Assembly (NCBI GenBank): GCA_022736715.1
Contig: DZDJ01000008.1
Location: 1-64,000 of the forward strand
DNA: 64,000 nt
From: Edaphobacter aggregans
Lineage (GTDB): Bacteria; Acidobacteriota; Terriglobia; Terriglobales; Acidobacteriaceae
Direction of reading: 5' to 3'
The notes under the pieces were generated by a model. It made no database searches and was not told the origin of the DNA. It worked only from the letters and a program-made list of their open reading frames with translations. Of the stretch, positions 7,692 to 16,140 are shown one piece after another. A program made the translations under genes and the position numbers. The first letter of the stretch is position 1; every line of letters begins with the position of its first letter.

Positions 7692-10054
7692 GTACGTTCT
7701 CCGTTGCCCTGAGTGCGGAGTAGAACTGCTTCCGGTTGCGGATGATTGGACGCATCGGAGCCTGCCACCGGTAGTTCGATGATGAAGCGGGCTCCGACAG
7801 GCTCATTCTTTTCTCCGCGGATGTTGCCGTGGTGCTCCTGTACAATTTTGGCGGCAATCGCCAACCCCAACCCTGTGCCACGCTGCTTGGTGGAGAAGTA
7901 GGGCAGGAACAGCCGCTCGCGCATTTCCTCCGTCAGCCCATGCCCCGTGTCGGCGATCACCAGCTCCACCATGTTGGTGCCCTCCAGCAGCGTGGCGCTC
8001 ACGCGCAGCTCCCGCAGCAGACAGTCCTGCATGGCTTCGGCGGCATTGTCCACCAGATTGGCAAGAGCACGCTTCAACGCCTCCGGGTCCACCATCACCA
8101 GCGGCAGTCCCAGCGCCATGTTGCGATGAATGCGAACGTCCTGCAGCCGCCCGGCAAACAGCATCAGCGCCGCTTCCACAATGGTGCTCAGATCCGCAGG
8201 CCGCGGCCGCGCTGTAGGAAACTCCGCCAGCGTCGCAAACTGATCGACCAGCGAGCGCAGACTTTCCACCGACCCCTGAATCACTTCGCTGCATTTCATG
8301 ATCACATTGGCCGAGTCGCTCTGTTGCGTGTCCATCGGTAGCCGCGCAATGTGGCGTCGAATGCGCTCGGCAGAAAGAGAAATTGGCGTCAGCGGATTCT
8401 TGATCTCATGCGCAACACGCTGGGCCACCTGCTTCCAGGCTGTCTGCTTTTGTGCTCGCAGCAATTCCGTCACGTCCTCCAGCACCAGTACATAGCCTCT
8501 CTGTACACGCTTGCCCCGTAGGATGCTTTCCAGTGGAGCTACAGTTGCCACCAGATTCAAGGTTTCGCCATATTGATTTCCCGGACTGGGAATCTCCAGC
8601 TCGCTGTCGGCCATGCCCATGCGCAGGCTGCGCCGCACCAGCCGGTCCAGTGTTTCACTCACTTCAGCAGGAAAAATCGCTTGCAGCGGCAGCCCGATAA
8701 ACGGCTGCTGCCCGCCCGGATCCACCAGTTCGCTGAAGGCGCGATTCGCTTGCAGAATGCGGCATTCCTCATCCAGCGTCACCACTCCGTTGGGAATCGT
8801 CTCCAGCAGTGTTTCCAGCTCGCGCCGGCGCACTTCCAGTGCCGCATTGGCGGCAGAAAGCTGCATGGTAGAGGACTCCGCCTGCGTGCGGCTGCTTTCC
8901 AGGTCTGAGGCCATCTGGTTAAACGTGCGCACCAGCTCGCCCAGCTCCTGCGTGGCAGAAGCAGCCACGCGATGCCCATAGTGGCCCGCGGCAATTTCAT
9001 CCATCGCATCGGCCAGTGCTTCCACCGGGCGTGTTACTTGTTTCGATAGATGCAACGCCAGCCAACTCGCGGCAAAAAAGGCCAGGCTGGTGATCATGAG
9101 CAGCAGCAGCATGTAGGTGCTGCGGATCAGGCGGCGCGAGCGGTACAGAGTCCAATAGGACTCCGCGCCCTCCTGTAATTCCTGGATGGTTGCGCTCATG
9201 CCAAATGGCATGGGAATGCCCACCACAACGTTGTTGTCGTCCTTCACCCAGCTGCTGCCCAGGGCATAGTCCGTATCGCCAATAGAGAAAATAGGCTGAT
9301 CGCTGCGATGCGAGGCATCCAGAATGGCGACATCCAGAGGTTGATTGGATTGGTTTGCTTCGCGTACCGCCCCTTCATCCTGCAACCAGGGCTTTACGTG
9401 GATAGGCTGGCCTTTGTCCTGCGGCATGTTGTAGGCAGCAATGGCCCTGCCATTCTGATACACAACGGCGAACCCGCCCTGCAACGTAATCTGGTGACTG
9501 CCAATATGATGCTGCAGGCCGGAATCTGCGCGAAGATTGCTGACATCCGCCTTCGCCAGCGACGCCGCCAGCGACTCTGCTTCTGCGCGCGCATTGGTGG
9601 CCGCATAGCGGGAGAGATCGAGTGCAATCAGCGAAGAGTCATTGCGCATCTGCGTTACCGGTTGGGTGAACCAGCGGTCCACCGCTCGGTTCATCAACTG
9701 GTAGCTGAACAGAAACATGAACAGGATTGGCGCAAAGGAGATCAGCAGCGCTCCCACCAGCATCCGCGTTCGCAACCGCGATCCCAGCACCCGGCTGCGC
9801 TGGTCCGCGTAGATCTTGAGCACATTGCGCGCCAGCAGCACCAGCACCGCAACAAACAGCAGAAAAGCAAGTCCGGAGAGCGCCGTGAACAGGAAGATTT
9901 CCCCCGTGTTGGCCGGAGAAATCGAATTCAGCCGAAACGCATTCTGTGCCGCCAGCACCAGAAACAGCACCAGTAGACACACTCCCAGCACGACAATAAG
10001 AATTTTGCGTTGCCTGGATGTTGGCTGATTTTTTTGCCCGGCGTGCTGACCCAT
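7688..10054 (-). CDS. ntrY: NtrY-type membrane sensor histidine kinase
   Basis: A 788-residue kinase. The N-terminus has three hydrophobic segments: a signal-anchor like ILIVVLGVCLLVLFLVLAA, GEIFLFTALSGLAFLLFVAV, and a third around LVGALLISFAPILFMFLF. A periplasmic sensor stretch of about 190 residues follows, then a fourth helix, HAMP, and a PAS domain (PNGVVTLDEECRILQANRAF). The HisKA box is RVAHEIKNPLTPISLSAERI (phospho-acceptor His549) and the HATPase has NLVDNAAEA, DTGHG and GTGLGLAI. The start at 10054 (MGQHAGQKN) is preceded by AGGAGTGGGA; an upstream in-frame ATG at 10090 lacks a binding site. The ligand is not predictable. It pairs with the overlapping NtrX-type regulator. Confidence 0.88.
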   Translation of the reverse strand: MGQHAGQKNQPTSRQRKILIVVLGVCLLVLFLVLAAQNAFRLNSISPANTGEIFLFTALSGLAFLLFVAVLVLLARNVLKIYADQRSRVLGSRLRTRMLVGALLISFAPILFMFLFSYQLMNRAVDRWFTQPVTQMRNDSSLIALDLSRYAATNARAEAESLAASLAKADVSNLRADSGLQHHIGSHQITLQGGFAVVYQNGRAIAAYNMPQDKGQPIHVKPWLQDEGAVREANQSNQPLDVAILDASHRSDQPIFSIGDTDYALGSSWVKDDNNVVVGIPMPFGMSATIQELQEGAESYWTLYRSRRLIRSTYMLLLLMITSLAFFAASWLALHLSKQVTRPVEALADAMDEIAAGHYGHRVAASATQELGELVRTFNQMASDLESSRTQAESSTMQLSAANAALEVRRRELETLLETIPNGVVTLDEECRILQANRAFSELVDPGGQQPFIGLPLQAIFPAEVSETLDRLVRRSLRMGMADSELEIPSPGNQYGETLNLVATVAPLESILRGKRVQRGYVLVLEDVTELLRAQKQTAWKQVAQRVAHEIKNPLTPISLSAERIRRHIARLPMDTQQSDSANVIMKCSEVIQGSVESLRSLVDQFATLAEFPTARPRPADLSTIVEAALMLFAGRLQDVRIHRNMALGLPLVMVDPEALKRALANLVDNAAEAMQDCLLRELRVSATLLEGTNMVELVIADTGHGLTEEMRERLFLPYFSTKQRGTGLGLAIAAKIVQEHHGNIRGEKNEPVGARFIIELPVAGSDASNHPQPEAVLLRTQGNGERT

Positions 10055-10145
10055 TCCCACTCCTGATCGCCTGATTATAGGCTTTTGCAAAGCAGCTTTA
10101 CCGGAATGGAATATGGATCGTGCAGGCCTGAAGCCTAAAATGAAA

Positions 10146-10167
10146 AAGCGCGACGGCTATCGCGCTT
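10146..10167 (-). terminator. intrinsic terminator of ald
   Basis: Stem AAGCGCGA / TCGCGCTT with a 6-nt loop lies 27 bp after the ald stop. On the minus strand it is followed by TTTC and a T-rich run, as expected for a Rho-independent terminator. Confidence 0.75.
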
Positions 10168-10193
10168 CTTCTTGCTGGCGTAACCGTAATCGC

Positions 10194-11306
10194 CTATAGC
10201 AGTTCGGCAATCGTCTTCCATTCTTTGCCCTGGCCCTGGGCAACGGCTTCGCAGGTCAGATAGCCATCGTAGGTGTTTACACCTTCGGCAAAGCCAGCAT
10301 CGCTCTGCAGCCCTGCCTTCACGCCGAGCCTTGCCAGCTTCATCACATAGGGGAAGGTGGCATTCGTGAGCGCCAGCGTGGAGGTGTTGGGCACCGCCGC
10401 CGGCATGTTGGTCACGCAATAGTGCACCACGCCGTTCACCTCATACGACGGATTGCTGTGCGTCGTCGGCCTGGCCGTCTCCACGCAGCCGCCCTGGTCA
10501 ATGGCAACGTCCACAACCACCGCACCCTTCTTCATCTTGCTCACCATCTCTTTGGTGACGATCTTCGGTGCCGCGGCTCCCGGAATCAGCACGCCGCCAA
10601 TCAGCAGATCGGCCTCCTGCACCGCGCGGGCCACGTTGTAGCTATTGGAGGCCAGCGTGTAGAGGCGGCCGTTGAAGATGTCATCCAGTTCGCGCAGGCG
10701 GTTCAGGTTCATGTCAACGATGGTGACCTTCGCTCCCATGCCCAGTGCGATCTTGGCCGCGTTGGTGCCCACAATGCCGCCGCCGATGATGCACACATTG
10801 GCCGGAGGAACTCCCGGAACGCCGCCCAACAGCAGGCCGCGGCCACCGCGCTCCTTCTCCAGATACGTTGCTCCCACCTGAACAGACATGCGGCCCGCAA
10901 CTTCGCTCATCGGCGTCAGCAGCGGCAGCGTGTTCTGCTTGTCGCGGATGGTCTCGTAGGCAATTCCTGTCACCTTCTTGTTCAGCAGTGCATTCGTCAG
11001 CTCCGGCAGCGGAGCCAGGTGCAGATAGGTGAACAGCACCAGGCCTTCGCGGAAGTGGGCATACTCCTTCTCGACCGGCTCCTTCACCTTCACTACCATG
11101 TCGGCCAGCCGCCAGGTGTCATGCGCCGAGCCGACAATCTCAGCTCCTGCGTGCTGATAGTCCTCGTCGGTAAAAGCAGAAAGCTCGCCGGCCTTTGTCT
11201 CCACCAGCACCTTGTGGCCTGCATCCACCAGCGCCTTTACGCCTGCTGGAGTAATGCCAACCCGGCTCTCGTGGTCTTTCACTTCCTTGGGAACGCCAAT
11301 AATCAT
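10194..11306 (-). CDS. ald: alanine dehydrogenase
   Basis: NAD-dependent L-alanine dehydrogenase interconverts alanine and pyruvate plus ammonia. The start is MIIGVPKEVKDHESRVGITP, the family N-terminus, giving 370 residues (the family norm is 370-372). An in-frame extension to 11366 is ignored. Visible motifs are the substrate-site lysine region VVKVKEP, the nucleotide-binding glycine loop IGGGIVGTNAAKIALGMGAK, and DVAIDQGGC near the active site. The gene stands alone, with its own terminator downstream and a possible operator pair upstream (11417-11463). That suggests dedicated transcriptional control, as for ald genes governed by Lrp-type regulators in other bacteria; no such regulator gene is in this window. 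Confidence 0.96.
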   Translation of the reverse strand: MIIGVPKEVKDHESRVGITPAGVKALVDAGHKVLVETKAGELSAFTDEDYQHAGAEIVGSAHDTWRLADMVVKVKEPVEKEYAHFREGLVLFTYLHLAPLPELTNALLNKKVTGIAYETIRDKQNTLPLLTPMSEVAGRMSVQVGATYLEKERGGRGLLLGGVPGVPPANVCIIGGGIVGTNAAKIALGMGAKVTIVDMNLNRLRELDDIFNGRLYTLASNSYNVARAVQEADLLIGGVLIPGAAAPKIVTKEMVSKMKKGAVVVDVAIDQGGCVETARPTTHSNPSYEVNGVVHYCVTNMPAAVPNTSTLALTNATFPYVMKLARLGVKAGLQSDAGFAEGVNTYDGYLTCEAVAQGQGKEWKTIAELL

Positions 11307-11416
11307 TCTTGTTTTTCCTCGTATGCTGCGAACAGCGTTGCGTCTTTTCGGCCTGTCGTCCGACACGGCACGATTTTATGCCGCTCTTATTGATTTTCCT
11401 TGAAAACCCGATTGAA

Positions 11417-11463
11417 ATGCAACGAACGTTGTTTTAATTTCTGGCTATGCAACGTTCTTTGCA
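11417..11463. promoter_or_regulatory. candidate operator pair upstream of ald
   Basis: ATGCAACG occurs at 11417-11424 and again at 11447-11454, 30 bp apart (about three helical turns). Each copy is part of a dyad: CAACGAACGTTG at 11420-11431, and TGCAACGTTCTTTGCA at 11448-11463. They sit about 110-155 bp upstream of the ald start. Paired, phased dyads suit a regulator binding cooperatively, such as an Lrp/AsnC-type octamer. This is an inference from spacing and symmetry only. Confidence 0.45.
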
Positions 11464-11479
11464 TTCCGGGATCAGCGCC

Positions 11480-12964
11480 CTAGTCGATCTGCGCCCGCTG
11501 CAGCTTGTCCGAGTAATCCACATAAACGCTCTTCCAGGTTGTGTAGAAGTCCAGCGCGCCTGTGCCGCCTTCGCGGTGGCCATTGCCTGTCTGCTTTACG
11601 CCGCCAAAGGGCAGGTGAACCTCCGCGCCGATGGTCGGTGCATTCACGTAGGTGATGCCCGCCTCCAGATCGCGCATCGCCTTGTACGCCAGGTTTACGT
11701 TGCGGGTGTAGATGGCAGTGGAAAGCCCATACTGAATGCCGTTGGCAATGGCAATGGCTTCGTCGTAGCTGGAAAACTCAATCAGCGAGACGACCGGGCC
11801 AAAGACCTCTTCCTGCGCAATGCGCATATTGGGTTTCACACCACTGAAAACCGTTGGAGCAAAAAACCAGCCGTTGTCATAGGCGCCTCCGGTCAGCCGG
11901 TGGCCGCCAATCTCCAGCCGCGCGCCTTCCTTCTGTGCAATTTCCACGTAGCGGGCCGAGGTCTCAATCTGTTGCTGGCTGATCTGCGGCCCCACCTGCA
12001 TGGACTCATCCAACCCATTGCCTACCTTCAACTTACGGGCGCGTTCCACCAGCCGGTTGATAAATGTCTGGGCAACGTCTTTGTGCAGCAAAATGCGGCT
12101 GGTCGCCGTGCAGCGCTGTCCGGTGGTGCCAAAGGCGCCCCACAGCGCACCCTCCAGCGCCAGTTCCAGGTTGGCGTCGTCCATCACGATCATGGCGTTT
12201 TTGCCGCCCATTTCCAGCGAACAGGGCTTGAAGCTGCCAGCGGCTGTCTGGCCCACAATGCGGCCCACTTCGCTCGATCCGGTAAAGCTGACAGCGCGGA
12301 CATCCGGGTGCTCCACCAGCGGCGCGCCTGCCTCCGGTCCAAAACCGGCCACAATGTTCACCACGCCCGGCGGCAGGCCGGCATCCATCAGCGTCTGCAC
12401 CAGGTTGTAGGTGGAAAGCGGAGTGTCTTCCGCGGGCTTGATAACACAGGTGTTGCCGCAGACCAGCGCCGGGAACAGCTTCCAACTGGGGATGGCCATG
12501 GGGAAGTTCCACGGCGCAATCATGCCGCAGACGCCAACCGGCATGCGGACGGACATGGCAAATTTGTTGGGCAGCTCCGAGGGTGTCGTCTGGCCAAAGA
12601 GCCGGCGGCCTTCCCCGGCCATGTAAAAGGCCGTGTCGATGGCTTCCTGCACATCGCCGCGGGTTTCAGCCAGTACCTTGCCCATTTCGCGGGTCATGTC
12701 CTGTGCGTACTGTTCTTTACGCTGGGTCAGGATTTCGCCGGTGCGGTACAGAATCTCTGCCCGTTTGGGAGCCGGAACCAGCCGCCAGCTGGTAAAGGCC
12801 TTCTTGGCCGCCGCCACGGCAGCGTCCACATCCTGCTTGTCCGAAGCTGGAAAGGTGGCAACCAGTTCGCGGGTGTCCGCCGGATTCCGGTTTTCCAGTG
12901 TTTTTCCGCTCTGGGCGGGTACCCATTTGCCATCAATCAGGTTCTGAAAGTGCTTCGTTTCCAT
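11480..12964 (-). CDS. NAD(P)-dependent aldehyde dehydrogenase
   Basis: A 494-residue ALDH superfamily enzyme oxidising an aldehyde to the acid. The cofactor-side motif is [14 protein letters not shown], the Rossmann turn is [10 protein letters not shown], and the general base lies in [11 protein letters not shown]. The catalytic cysteine is in [12 protein letters not shown] and the C-terminal motif is EEVFGPVV. The QRCTATSR form and the ending [17 protein letters not shown] resemble the alpha-ketoglutaric-semialdehyde / succinate-semialdehyde type group, but the substrate cannot be fixed. The start was set at [15 protein letters not shown]; the frame stays open 25 codons further upstream. 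The gene is divergent from mreB and upstream of ald in the same direction, separated by 173 bp. Confidence 0.9.
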   Translation of the reverse strand: METKHFQNLIDGKWVPAQSGKTLENRNPADTRELVATFPASDKQDVDAAVAAAKKAFTSWRLVPAPKRAEILYRTGEILTQRKEQYAQDMTREMGKVLAETRGDVQEAIDTAFYMAGEGRRLFGQTTPSELPNKFAMSVRMPVGVCGMIAPWNFPMAIPSWKLFPALVCGNTCVIKPAEDTPLSTYNLVQTLMDAGLPPGVVNIVAGFGPEAGAPLVEHPDVRAVSFTGSSEVGRIVGQTAAGSFKPCSLEMGGKNAMIVMDDANLELALEGALWGAFGTTGQRCTATSRILLHKDVAQTFINRLVERARKLKVGNGLDESMQVGPQISQQQIETSARYVEIAQKEGARLEIGGHRLTGGAYDNGWFFAPTVFSGVKPNMRIAQEEVFGPVVSLIEFSSYDEAIAIANGIQYGLSTAIYTRNVNLAYKAMRDLEAGITYVNAPTIGAEVHLPFGGVKQTGNGHREGGTGALDFYTTWKSVYVDYSDKLQRAQID

Positions 12965-13168
12965 ACAATCAACCTTTCCGTTGTCCAGTGGAGTTTCTGA
13001 TGTCCAGGCCAGTGCATTCCATCGGCGACCGGGAACCAAACCCTTGAAGATACCCTAAAGCCAGCCTGTTGACCAGTCGCACACCCGATGTGCAAATGCG
13101 GCCCCGCACGCAACGCCGACTGGCCTTACAATAATCACAGCGTCAACACTCAGGATAAGCCTCCGTAC

Positions 13169-14239
13169 ATGTCTTCCAACGGTTTTCAGATGCGTTCGTC
13201 GCGGGTGCACAATATGCGCTCGCTGTTCAGCCTTTTCTCCAGCGACCTTGCCATCGACCTCGGCACGGCCAACACACTTGTTTACGCGCGCGGGAAAGGC
13301 ATCATCGTCAATGAGCCTTCCATCATCGCCGTCAACAAACTTACGAATGAAGTGGAAGCCGTTGGCAAAGAAGCCAAAGACATGCTGGGCCGCACGCCAG
13401 GCAACATTGTCGCCATCAAGCCGATGAAGGATGGTGTGATTGCCGATTTCCGCCATACGGAAAAGATGCTGAACTACTTCATCCAGAAGGCGCACAACCG
13501 CAAGATGATGGTGCATCCGCGCATCGTGATCGGTGTGCCGTCCGAGATTACGCAGGTGGAAAAGCGCGCCGTCATGGACTCCGCTTATCGCGCCAAGGCC
13601 AGCGAAGTGCACCTGGTGGAGCAGGCCATGGTGGCTGCGATTGGCGCGGGTCTGCCCATTACGGAGCCGAGCGGCAACATGGTCGTCGACATCGGCGGCG
13701 GCACGACGGACATCGCCGTGATTTCGCTCTCCGGCATCGTCTACTCGCGTTCGGTCCGCATGGCGGGCAATCAGATGGACGAGGCCGTGATGAACTACCT
13801 GAAGCGCAAGTACAACCTGCTCATCGGCGAACGCACGGCAGAACAGATCAAGATTGAGATTGGCTCCGCCTATCCGCTGGACAAGCCGCTGACCATGGAG
13901 ATCAAAGGCCGCAACCTGATTGAAGGCGTGCCCAAGACGATCACCATCGACGACGGCGAAATCCGCGAGGCGTTGGGCGAGTGCATTGCAACCATCATGA
14001 ACGCCATCCGCGTCGCGCTGGAGCGCACACCGCCGGAGCTTTCCGCCGACATCAGCGATCGTGGCATTGTGCTCACCGGCGGCGGCGCGCTCATCAAGAA
14101 CCTGGACAAGCGCATCCGCGAAGAAACCGGCCTGCCGGTTTCCATTGCCGACGATCCGCTGGCCTCGGTAGTGCTGGGCACAGGCAAAATGCTTTCTGAC
14201 TTCAAGCTGCTGCGCAAGATTTCCATCACCAGCAGCTAG
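13169..14239 (+). CDS. mreB: rod-shape actin homologue MreB
   Basis: MreB is a bacterial actin that polymerises at the inner membrane and guides lateral wall synthesis. Actin-fold signatures are visible: phosphate 1 loop AIDLGTANTLVYARGKG, phosphate 2 VVDIGGGTTDIAVISL and the adenosine motif GIVLTGGGALIKNLD. From ATG 13169 it has 356 residues. Downstream ATGs at 13190 and 13214 are alternatives, the last giving MRSLFSLFSSDLAIDLG, closer to typical MreB. No candidate has a strong ribosome binding site, so the start is uncertain. It heads the cluster mreB-mreC-mreD-mrdA-hydrolase-rodA and is divergent from the aldehyde dehydrogenase gene. Confidence 0.95.
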   Translation: MSSNGFQMRSSRVHNMRSLFSLFSSDLAIDLGTANTLVYARGKGIIVNEPSIIAVNKLTNEVEAVGKEAKDMLGRTPGNIVAIKPMKDGVIADFRHTEKMLNYFIQKAHNRKMMVHPRIVIGVPSEITQVEKRAVMDSAYRAKASEVHLVEQAMVAAIGAGLPITEPSGNMVVDIGGGTTDIAVISLSGIVYSRSVRMAGNQMDEAVMNYLKRKYNLLIGERTAEQIKIEIGSAYPLDKPLTMEIKGRNLIEGVPKTITIDDGEIREALGECIATIMNAIRVALERTPPELSADISDRGIVLTGGGALIKNLDKRIREETGLPVSIADDPLASVVLGTGKMLSDFKLLRKISITSS

Positions 14240-14350
14240 CCGATCTGATTTCCTTCGGAACTGGAGGGCCGTCCCGCTTCGAAGGGTGCAGTACTTCCGC
14301 CTTCCTGCTCCACAGATGCGGCAGGGAGCAGGCGCGGCACAGTAGACTCC

Positions 14351-15583
14351 ATGGAATCCTTCTTCAGCCGGTACAAAAACGCTCTGGTGCTGGTCGCGGT
14401 CCTGCTGGTGCAGATCATCGGACTGGGCATACAGGTGCGCCGTCCGCTGGCCCCGGGGCAGCGGGACACCTCGCAGGTGCGGCTGATGCGGTACTGGGTC
14501 GTCTCCGCGGTTTCTCCCTTCGAGCGGGTCTTTCTGTTTGTCGGACACGGCATCCGCTCCGGCTGGAGCGGGTACATCGCCCTGCGTGGCGTGCGCCAGC
14601 AGAACCAGCAACTGCAGGCGGAGGTCAATCGCCTGCGCATGGAGCAGGCCGGGCTGTCTGAAGATGCGCGGCAGGGGCAACGCCTGCAGGCGCTGCTTAA
14701 CTTCAAGCAGCAATATGTGTACAAAACCGTGGCGGCGCAGGTGATCGGCACCAGCGGCTCTGACCAGTCGCATGTGCTCTACATCGACAAAGGTTCTGCG
14801 GATGGTCTGAAGACAGACATGCCGGTGATTACACCGGATGGCATCGTCGGCAAAATTCGTGATGTTTTTCCGCATACGGCGCAGGTGCTGGAGATCAGCG
14901 ACCTCACCTCTGGCGCCGGGGTCATCATGGAAACCACCCGCATCCGCGGCATTCTGCGCGGCAGCAGCGCTGGCCTGCCGGAGATTGTGAACCTGATGCC
15001 CGATGAGCGCATTAGGGCGGGCGAGCATGTGGTGACCAGCGGCGGTGACCAGATTTATCCACGCGGTCTGCCGGTGGGCGTGGTTTCGCAGATCAAACCC
15101 GATCCGGACCACGATCCTTACGTGGTGGCAATTATTAAGCCTGCCGCCGATCTGGCGCGTCTGGAAGAGGTGCTCGTCATCACCGACCTGAGCACGCAGA
15201 TGCCGAATGCGATGAAGCAGGACATTGCCGACAGCGAAGCGGCCGAAGCGGAAGAGACCATGCACGCCGCCGATGTGATGGCGCAGCGCCTGCCGGGACT
15301 GAACGGTCCCAATGCGCCCAACGGCCAGCAGGCCAGCACCATGACGAATCCCAATGCGCCGCCGCCGTTGCGGCCAACTCCCGCGCTGCGTCCAGACCGG
15401 TTCACCCCCGGAGCCACACCGCCGGCAATTGACCTCACGCCGGGCAAGACTCCGGATGTGCTGGTGAACCAGAACGAGATCAACAGCAATCTGGAGCAGT
15501 CGACCCAGCCGGAGGTTGGCGTAACGGGCACGAACTCCGGAAAGAACAAGCAGAAACCGGCAGGCACATCGCCGCAGCAGTAG
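14351..15583 (+). CDS. mreC: rod-shape-determining protein MreC
   Basis: A bitopic membrane protein that bridges MreB to the periplasmic elongation machinery. It has an N-terminal signal anchor (ALVLVAVLLVQIIGLGIQV, about residues 11-29), then a coiled coil (LRGVRQQNQQLQAEVNRLRM). The beta-barrel MreC domain follows, with the conserved VIGTSGSDQSHVLYIDKGS and TPDGIVGKI. The last 130 residues form a Pro/Asn/Gln-rich low-complexity tail (around NGPNAPNGQQAS and TPALRPDRFTPG) not found in E. coli MreC; its role is unknown. The 111-bp gap after mreB is longer than other spacings in the operon. Confidence 0.93.
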   Translation: MESFFSRYKNALVLVAVLLVQIIGLGIQVRRPLAPGQRDTSQVRLMRYWVVSAVSPFERVFLFVGHGIRSGWSGYIALRGVRQQNQQLQAEVNRLRMEQAGLSEDARQGQRLQALLNFKQQYVYKTVAAQVIGTSGSDQSHVLYIDKGSADGLKTDMPVITPDGIVGKIRDVFPHTAQVLEISDLTSGAGVIMETTRIRGILRGSSAGLPEIVNLMPDERIRAGEHVVTSGGDQIYPRGLPVGVVSQIKPDPDHDPYVVAIIKPAADLARLEEVLVITDLSTQMPNAMKQDIADSEAAEAEETMHAADVMAQRLPGLNGPNAPNGQQASTMTNPNAPPPLRPTPALRPDRFTPGATPPAIDLTPGKTPDVLVNQNEINSNLEQSTQPEVGVTGTNSGKNKQKPAGTSPQQ

Positions 15584-15595
15584 CGCAATTGCACT

Positions 15596-16120
15596 ATGGC
15601 CATACTTACTTACAGTTCGCGGCGCGAGATTGAGGAGCACGCCTTCCACCCGGCGGTGACGCTGCTGGTGCCGTTGGTGGCCATCTTTTTGCAGGCCTAT
15701 CTGCCGTTGCGGCTGCACTGGATGTCGCTGTTCGACCTGCCGCTGATCGTCGTCATCTTCTTTGCCGTTTCGCGCCGCAGTCCGATTGCAGGGACGCTGA
15801 CCGGCGCGATCATCGGCCTGGTGCAGGACGGCCTGACGGGTCAGCCCATCGGCATCAATGGCATCAGCAAATCGGTCATTGGCTTCGCGGCGGCCTCCAT
15901 TGGCGTGCGCATCGATGTGGAAAATCCGCTGACGCGGCTGCTGCTGAACTTCGGTTTCATGCTGCTGAGCGGCGCGTTGTATTACGGCGTGCTGCGCTTC
16001 CTGCTGGGGCAGGAGACGCACTGGCTGTGGCGGCGTGAGCTGCTGCAGGCCGGGCTGAATGCTGCGCTGTCGGTCCCCGTTTTTGTTTTGCTCGACCGCA
16101 CGAAGAGCCGGGAGTCCTGA
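15596..16120 (+). CDS. mreD: rod-shape-determining protein MreD
   Basis: A 174-residue polytopic inner-membrane protein with about five hydrophobic segments. It has the MreD features of an early proline-rich loop (QAYLPLRLHWMSLFDLPL) and a central GLVQDGLTGQPIGINGISK motif. MreD forms a complex with MreC and is needed for rod elongation. It starts 12 bp after the mreC stop and is followed 20 bp later by mrdA, consistent with one transcript. Confidence 0.92.
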   Translation: MAILTYSSRREIEEHAFHPAVTLLVPLVAIFLQAYLPLRLHWMSLFDLPLIVVIFFAVSRRSPIAGTLTGAIIGLVQDGLTGQPIGINGISKSVIGFAAASIGVRIDVENPLTRLLLNFGFMLLSGALYYGVLRFLLGQETHWLWRRELLQAGLNAALSVPVFVLLDRTKSRES

Positions 16121-16140
16121 GGGAAGGGAGGAAGCTGAAA

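Noticed and set aside
10081..10098. Fourth family B end (GCTTTTGCAAAGCAGC) upstream of the kinase gene
   Set aside because: Only the short end-like string matches; neither the core nor the opposite terminal repeat is present.
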